From positions 2,976,001 to 3,040,000 of the forward strand of contig PUFA01000084.1 of the NCBI GenBank assembly GCA_003508835.1: a DNA stretch of 64,000 nucleotides, read 5' to 3'. Shown in pieces: positions 59,120 to 64,000 of the stretch. The notes under the pieces are model-generated. The model was not told the DNA's origin and did not search any database. It saw nothing but the letters and a program-made list of their open reading frames with translations. Source of the stretch: Eonycteris spelaea (Eukaryota > Chordata > Mammalia > Chiroptera > Pteropodidae). Position numbers and translations under genes: made by a program. Numbering within the stretch: the stretch's first letter is position 1; the number at the start of each line of letters is the position of its first letter.

Positions 59120-59215
59120 ACACTCTGCCTCCAATATAGTCACATTCTAAGTACTAGAGGTTAGGGCTTCAACATATGAATTTGGATCGGGGGAGGGGGA
59201 TCACAGCTCATCTTA
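59116..59215. repeat. Old L1M-type 3'-end repeat, copy 3, right part
   Basis: 'tctgcctccaatatagtcacattctaagtactagaggttagggcttcaacatatgaattt' continues the family after the piggyBac insertion, ending in a G-rich run. Confidence 0.75.
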
Positions 59216-59329
59216 TAGCAATATCTAACTTTACTTCTGATATCCAAGAGTTCTTAAGGAGAGAAGGAAAAATTCAGACCATATTGAACCTGTTCCCTGG
59301 AAGAATTGAAAAATAGCAACCAAAATGAA

Positions 59330-59760
59330 GGATTGAGTAGCTCTGTCAGTACCCTTCTCTAAATTAATTCTTACCATCAGAAGGAGCTCTTGTCATCTCT
59401 CTGCAAATGCAGATTTACCTGTGCAATTGTGCTCTCTGGCTCTGGTTGAATATGGAGAGGATTAAATTCGTTATAATATTAAATAGATCAGGTGGAATTA
59501 GCTCTCAGCAGAGAGCAGCTGCTGGCTCTAACAATGTTGTGACAGACTCTACTAGTTACGATATGGAAAAATAATCATCTGAGTTTCCACCATTTTCAGG
59601 CCTTGACAAGCCCTGGCAGGTCTGTTGGCCAATTTCTTCTGATCTGGTCCCACACATATTAGTTTGGCAGTAGCTATCTTAGAGGCTAAAGCACACAGTT
59701 TTTAATAGTCATTTAAGACTAAAGCTAAAATCAGAGAAGAGCTTTGGACCTAGAGTGATA
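59330..59760. promoter_or_regulatory. Candidate conserved non-coding block
   Basis: Repeat-free, of mixed composition, with E-box and homeodomain words: 'cctgtgcaattgtgc', 'ggattaaattcgttataatatt', 'gagagcagctgctggc' and 'gttggccaatttcttc'. No coding frame. Function is inference from texture. Confidence 0.3.
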
Positions 59761-60469
59761 GAGAAAAATTCAGGCATGTTCGTTTTGCTCTCTTATTAAT
59801 ACAGTTAGCATTGATTTAGCTAATAGTGATGCTGCCTGCTTTTTGCTTAGAACAGCAAAATAGAGTTGGGATTCTGATACCTTAGTATTCACTTTATTAT
59901 TGAGGCGATTTAATTTTGCTGAGTTTGTACATGTATACTTTCATAACAGTATATTAGTTTGAAAGAGTATGATATATTTTTATATGGCTGAAAGTACTGG
60001 AAAAATGAATCTTTGGTTTTGTTGGATTAGATAGGTCTAGGCTGAATTTAAATTATTTAATTGGGAGCTAGAATTAAGTCTGACAAGTTGAGCAGATCTA
60101 TATGAACTCTCACACTGAGTTTTAGAACAAATTTTGGCAATATCCATATGGATCGTAATGAGCATATGAGAAGAATTTCTTAATTTTGAGTAGAAAGTCT
60201 AGATTCTCACTCTACCTGTAAAGCCAACATCTGGGGAGACTAGGTAAAAGGCAGGAAGAGATTGATTGTGTTTACTAAAATTATTTATAAATGCAAATAA
60301 AAGAATCTGTCACCCAAATTCCTTTGTATATGGAAACCTAGACTGCAGAGATTATGTGCTCTTGTAATGAGAAAAGGCTTCAGGGGAAACTGATTATAAA
60401 ATCAGACCAAAGTAATGCCATATAGAACTCTCCTTCTTATGTTAATATGAATTTGCTTTTACAGGTCCT

Positions 60470-60500
60470 GTCCCTGCCCCCACCTCACCCCCCCCCAGCC
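60470..60500. repeat. C-rich run
   Basis: 'ctgcccccacctcacccccccccagccc' is a low-complexity pyrimidine patch; the complement is G-rich with runs of 5 and 9 G. Confidence 0.85.
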
Positions 60501-61059
60501 CACCTGTAAGTACTTTTCCTGGGGTTAGATCCCTCCCCGGGGAAATTATCTTCTATTATCATGTTGATATCTCAGGAGAAAATTAGAAGAATAAAAATAA
60601 TGACAGACGGTTTGTGAAAAAGAGTATCACCTCCCTTTACAACTATCTCCTCTGATTCAAAACAAGTTTGTAAGCAACATCAGAAGTGAAAGGCAGCGTT
60701 TTTTATATTTCCTTCATGTTGGAAAAAATCCTTTACACTCTAACCACCTGACAAGTAAACATTCTGATATTTCTTGGTGTTTACTTGCCCTGTCACTTTC
60801 CCATCTTTTATGTGGGCCTTGTCAGCATAGTATCCACAAAGGACTGGTCTGGAAATGGAGCTCAAAGCAGGAACAATATGATAGTGATGGGGGTAGGTGT
60901 CTTACTTAATCATCAGCTAGTGCTCATTTTAGGGCCTACTCTGGGAAAGCAAAGTGAAAAAAATATATTCATCTCTCTAAATGATGTTATTATACTTTTA
61001 TCTTTAATGAAATAAAAGCCATCACAACTAAGCTTCCAAGGCAATAGTGTATTCAAATT

Positions 61060-61245
61060 GTGGAAAAGAATAGGCATTGGAGCAAATCAAATCCATATTT
61101 AAAACCTACCTATATCATTGGCAGATTCCTTCACATCTGAGTCTCATTACCTTGAAGATTAAGTAGTAATAGTAATATCTGCTTTGTAAGGTCATTGTAA
61201 AGTTTAGATAAAAGAAGCATTCAAAAATGATGCAGATTATATTGT
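61060..61245 (+). repeat. MIR SINE fragment
   Basis: 'ggcattggagcaaatcaaatcc', 'cattggcagattccttcacatctgagtctcatta', and 'atctgctttgtaaggtcattgtaaagtttagat' follow MIR order. Confidence 0.65.
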
Positions 61246-61859
61246 GTGACATAAGACATTGTGACATAATACGGCAAAGTTTTTTGAGGTATAATATCAT
61301 GACATGTGTGCACACATGCATAGCTTTTGCCCTTGGCAGAATCTTAATTTCTCCTATAATTTCTACATTCTGAGTATGCTGTTTTGTAATCCATATGTTA
61401 TCTTCATTATTACTTAACAGACCTAAGTCCAGTCACGGTTGGTGGTCAGTTCTGTGAGTAAAAGTGAACACACTGTGTGCATATAGGCATACATATGTCA
61501 TGACCTCAAGAGATTTTGTCCTATTATGACAGAAAGAAAATGCTATGGTCCTTTGTTGCACCATGAGAATAAAAGGTTGCATGACTGTTTTATTGAAATC
61601 TTCCCCCTCAATAGGATTTATTATGAGGAACTACTAGATACTACCTGGTTTATCAGATATGAGTACATATTATTATTTTCTTCATGGTGAACCTCTATCA
61701 GAATTGAATAAAACAGTGATATAAAACAAAACAAACATATAAAGTTGCACCTTGTGAAAATCAGAAGAAAAAAGACTGAGGCGGAGAAAAGAAACAAACA
61801 AACAAAATTATAGCTATGAATTACAAGGGAGAATATGTCAGTGAAAACCAGAGCTGCAA

Positions 61860-62400
61860 TTTTATTGTTTTTTTTTCCCCTTTTCCTTGACCCCTAGAGA
61901 ATACACAAATAAAATCAATTAATGGGCCTTGAAGAAGAATCACTTTAAACTGTTCAATTAAACCCCGCAATGCAGAGAACAGAAGGGAGAGGAAAAAAAA
62001 AATAAAACAATAAATACGTCTTAAAAAATGGACTTGTCAGAGGCGCCAGGGTCCCGACATGCACCATTACTGACGGATCGAATCGCACTTCCATTAACAC
62101 CATAATCTTATAGACTCCACAGGCTGTAAAAAAAGGAATTTACTTTAATCAGGTTTGGTTAGGACTGAATTTGTAAAGCGCTACAAGTGAAATAAAACAT
62201 AACCTCCACCTCTTTGATTTTTCTCCAGTGTTAGTTCCCCAGTATGTAATTTGTTGTCCACTGATGGGTCATTTTTAATGACTGTGATTTGCTGGTCATT
62301 TCTATTTTAGTGGTGGAAATCATTAATACCGACTTGCAGTCTTCCTTCTGAACGGTTTTTCTTCATTTAATCACTTAGTTTCACAATCATAACCACCTCC
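61860..62400. promoter_or_regulatory. Strong candidate conserved non-coding element
   Basis: No repeat or coding frame recognised. It combines A/T-rich homeodomain-type words ('aatcaattaatggg', 'ttcaattaaac', 'tcattaataccg') with about ten retained CpGs, including five within 62041-62087 ('aggcgcc', 'cccgac', 'gacggatcgaatcgc'). In a methylated CpG-poor vertebrate background, clustered CpGs outside an island and outside young transposons suggest constraint. Which gene it would control cannot be told from the window. Confidence 0.45.
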
Positions 62401-64000
62401 AAAATTCAAAAATAGTTCTGATGGGATCTGCTTTTAGGCCAGTACCCTAGTCTAGGCATTCTAAAGGTTTTCAAATAACTATCATTTGTTTTACTTAAAC
62501 TAAAAATGTCATGGCTTTGGATAAATACTCAGAGTAACAAAGTACTTGTTAATGTCTTTTACTATGCCAATAGCTCCGCAGAGGGGTTAGGCTTGCAGGG
62601 TTGAACTCAGTGATGGTCTGTGGGACTTTTTCATAGCTTTTCATGAGACTTAGGTTCCAGTAAAGGCATAATGAGAAACACAGACTTAGACAGCTTTTAT
62701 TTATCTCAGTTGGTAAATTTCCTACAATAATTTAATTGCTGCCTTTTTGGTAATAAGCACTCACCCAGAAGGTGGTTGTAGTGATTCTTGCGGGTCAGGT
62801 GAGATGAATGGCCATTTAAGGAGCCTGGGGAGTCTATAAATCTGAAAGGTGTAAGAATAACCTTTCTCACTGCTTTTTGCCTCATACTTTGACTTTTCCA
62901 CTTCATCAAAAGATACCCAATACTGAGTTGGATTTCTCCTCCCTTCTTTAACAGTGTGTGGGGTCTAAGAAAACAGGTACTACTACTGTTTAGAAGCAGT
63001 TGTTGTTATCCTGTTATTTACTTCATGTTTATTTTTCAATATGAAGGTAACTGTTTTGTTCATTGTAGACTTTTAAAGGCCATTGATCCATGCTGTTTTA
63101 TTGTACCACATATTACTGCGTGGATATGAATCATTATAAATGAGTACTGGTTTCACCAGAGTTGATGTGATTTTTAAATTACCTGTTCTTAATTAAAACT
63201 TGACCTTTCATATAAGCCTATGCTTTATATGTTTATACCTAGTATTTACTCTTTTCAGGATTTGATTAAGGTTTTTTTTTTCCCTCAAAAAATCTAAGTC
63301 AAATATCTTTGTTATCTTGGTGTTCTTTTATCAACTAGAAAGGACCATAAGTACAAGAGAGGGGGGCTTGTAAGGAAGGGATGAGTGGGGTTCAGCTGTG
63401 CTCCAGACATTTCTGCAATAGAAGGAGAAAGGTGGCTTCATCCCACCAACTGGAAAATTCTGGATTATCTGCGTCACATAATTAGGAGTTTCTGTGTCCA
63501 AGGTACGAAAGACCGAAGGGTATCTCAGAGGAGAGGTAACTAAAAGTAAATTTGATTCATGAAAATAAAAAAGGAAGAAGGAAAAGAAAACCAAACAAGA
63601 AATACTGGCAGGAAGATGAAGAGGAAAGAGGGAAAATCACCAAGAAAGGAGGTTGATTGGTAATAGAATACCAAAGACAGCAGCACAGAGAAGATGAGCA
63701 AATATGACAATACTAGCATAACAAAGACCCCAACTTAAAGGACCTAATGGAAGAGTTGGTCATAGAATTGCAAGGTTAATTCTAGAAGCATTTTTAAAAG
63801 CCCCAAAAAGCATAAAATCCACTTTAAAAGAGCTCCAATTTTAAAAGCTCCCTAGAGGCACTGTAATAGAAAAGGGCTTTTAAATGCTATTTCTATTTTT
63901 TCCCTTATTTTCCTTTGGGGCTGTCTCAGAGGGATGATTTATTGTCTATTATATTTAAAGTGACAGGGCCAATTTTGAAGGCCTACTGCAATGGTGCTAG
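62400..64000. other. Non-coding stretch, no gene recognised
   Basis: A purine-rich region at 63535-63680 (GAAAAG, AGAGG units) and several TTTTAAAAGC-type words at 63794-63890. Frames at 62706-62909 and 63331-63594 on the minus strand lack family support. Confidence 0.45.

Noticed and set aside
1..64000. CRISPR array, bacterial operon, tRNA or rRNA genes
   Set aside because: No regularly spaced direct repeats, no tRNA or rRNA signatures; repeats and texture are mammalian nuclear.
1..64000. Endogenous retrovirus or LTR element
   Set aside because: No paired LTRs, primer-binding site, or gag/pol-like frames were recognised; all RT-related sequence is L1.

Overview
This 64 kb window is AT-rich mammalian nuclear DNA with no protein-coding gene, exon, tRNA or rRNA that I can recognise. 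It looks like intergenic or deep-intronic sequence. The longest open frames (235, 179, 133, 115 and 111 codons) are L1-derived, antisense to L1, or chance frames with no family resemblance. The fossils L2, MIR, L3/CR1 and old L1M repeats show a therian/eutherian genome. No Alu, rodent B1/B2, carnivore tRNA-SINE, ruminant BovB or microbat VES SINE was seen. The two younger L1 3' ends, at about 15.4-15.8 kb and 48.07-48.19 kb, have wording I associate with bats (Chiroptera, perhaps the megabat side). This assignment is an inference from remembered repeat sequences.

Layout. 1-13 kb: unique DNA with fossil MIR, L2, L3/CR1 and three old L1M-type 3'-end fragments. 13.36-15.86 kb: a MIR split by a 2.35 kb internally deleted L1 with a perfect 20 bp target duplication, then a CT-rich microsatellite. 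16-29 kb: MIRs, a hAT-Charlie MITE, L2-class fragments, microsatellites and a homeodomain-site-rich unique block with an 18 bp perfect palindrome. 29-32.8 kb: 3.8 kb almost free of repeats. 33.35-36.18 kb: a second internally deleted L1 on the minus strand with a complete-looking 5' end. 36-58 kb: mostly unique DNA with MIR/L2 pieces, a nested L1-in-L1, and two pairs of local paralogous duplications. 58.2-59.2 kb: an old L1M-type fragment cleanly split by a complete 536 bp piggyBac element whose short frame resembles the N-terminus of PGBD4. 59.3-62.4 kb: unique blocks with retained CpGs that look like conserved non-coding elements.

The strongest observation is the piggyBac element. MER75/PGBD4-type piggyBacs are, to my knowledge, described from primates, while the surrounding repeats look non-primate. 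The second is the pair of L1 copies that both keep the 5'UTR and ORF1 but lose nearly all of ORF2, an architecture like HAL1 ('half-L1') elements. No genes work together here: the content is transposon history plus possible distal regulatory DNA. Repeat boundaries are by eye and usually good to about 10-30 bp.
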